NCBI GenBank assembly: GCA_016288175.1
Contig: JAEEYN010000013.1
Location: forward strand, 1 to 6,491
DNA from: Bacillota bacterium
Lineage (GTDB): Bacteria > Bacillota > Clostridia > Christensenellales > CAG-138
Direction of reading: 5' to 3'
Length of the DNA: 6,491 bases
Shown piece after piece: positions 6,002 to 6,491 of the stretch. Position 1 is the stretch's first letter. Each line of letters starts with the position of its first letter. The notes under the pieces were generated by a model. It was not told where the DNA came from. It was given only the letters and a program-made list of their open reading frames with translations, and made no database searches. The position numbers and the translations under genes are program-made.

Positions 6002-6491
6002 TCATTTCACGACCACGTTGACGATATTGCGGATCGCGATGAACTTCACGACGGTCTTGCCTTCGATCCAGGGTTTGACCTCGTCGTTTGCGAGGACGAG
6101 CTCGCGCACGGCGTCCTGCTCCATGCCGACGGGGATCATCATCTTTGCGCGGATCCTGCCGTTGACCTGGACGGCGACCTCGATCTCGTCCTTCACGAGG
6201 GCTTTTTCATCGAACTTCGGCCATTCGCCCGCGTAGATGGGCGTCTTGAAACCGATGAGCTCGTTCATCTCCTCCGTGATATGCGGGCAGACGGGGTTCA
6301 TGAGGACCAGCAGAGTTTTGAGCTCGTCGCGCGTGACGTCGCCCTTCTTATAGAAATCGTTGACGAGGCTCATCATTGCGGCGATGCCGGTGTTGAACTT
6401 CATCTTCTCGAAGTCCTCACCGACCTTCTTTATGCAGGCGTGGACGGACGCGGCCATTTCCGGACGGATGCCCTCGCCCTCCGTGATCATA
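6002..6491 (-). CDS. leuS: Leucyl-tRNA synthetase, C-terminal part (5' end outside window)
   Basis: The visible ~163 residues are the C-terminal end of a class I aminoacyl-tRNA synthetase that charges tRNA-Leu in the cytoplasm. The helical anticodon-binding domain is seen in ACIKKVGEDFEKMKFNTGIA, MMSLVNDFYKKGD and LMNPVCPHITEEMNELIG. It is followed by the LeuRS C-terminal domain with IEVAVQVNGRIRAKM, a typical VQVNGK/R segment, and an ending WIEGKTVVKFIAIRNIVNVV that matches the usual C-terminus. The stop is TCA at 6002-6004 (read as TGA). The ATG at 6488-6490 is internal, so the gene continues past the right edge. It converges on the nitrilase gene and shares its terminator. The catalytic and editing domains are not in the window. 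Confidence 0.95.
   Translation of the reverse strand, partial: MITEGEGIRPEMAASVHACIKKVGEDFEKMKFNTGIAAMMSLVNDFYKKGDVTRDELKTLLVLMNPVCPHITEEMNELIGFKTPIYAGEWPKFDEKALVKDEIEVAVQVNGRIRAKMMIPVGMEQDAVRELVLANDEVKPWIEGKTVVKFIAIRNIVNVVVK

Overview
The window looks like chromosomal DNA from an uncultured, GC-rich member of the Clostridia (Bacillota). The evidence is a SpoVB/MurJ-type flippase, a Clostridia-type dGTPase-like HD protein, strong AGGAGG-type ribosome binding sites, and a lipoprotein with a Leu-Cys-Ala-Cys lipobox. No rRNA or tRNA is present to fix the taxonomy, so this is inference from protein style.

Layout on the + strand: (1) the 3' part of a lipid-linked oligosaccharide flippase gene (2-1555), closed by a terminator-like hairpin; (2) a tight co-directional cluster consisting of a dGTPase-like HD hydrolase (1611-2612), aroQ (2614-3045) and aroE (3042-3839), with gaps of +1 nt and then a 4-nt ATGA overlap; (3) a more AT-rich lipoprotein gene (3836-5104), also joined to aroE by an ATGA overlap; (4) a nitrilase-superfamily amidohydrolase (5196-5906); (5) a strong hairpin terminator shared with the convergent leuS gene, whose C-terminal end lies on the - strand (6002-6491). 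AroQ and AroE catalyse consecutive shikimate-pathway steps (3-dehydroquinate to 3-dehydroshikimate to shikimate). The HD hydrolase upstream and the nitrilase downstream have no obvious metabolic link to them.

The most unusual structure is around the lipoprotein gene. The last ~66 bp of aroE (3757-3822) recur at 5107-5172, exactly 1350 bp downstream, with 62 of 66 bases identical. The similarity resumes through the next start codon (13 identical bases, 3841-3853 and 5192-5204). The lipoprotein gene therefore sits between two copies of the aroE-tail/next-gene-start junction, as if inserted between aroE and the nitrilase gene with duplication of the junction. The downstream copy is still open in the AroE reading frame and runs without a stop into the nitrilase gene. 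The lipoprotein appears to start inside the upstream copy, giving it an unusually long, apparently chimeric N-terminus.

The remaining genes look intact and ordinary. Both ends of the window cut genes (flippase 5' end, leuS 5' end).
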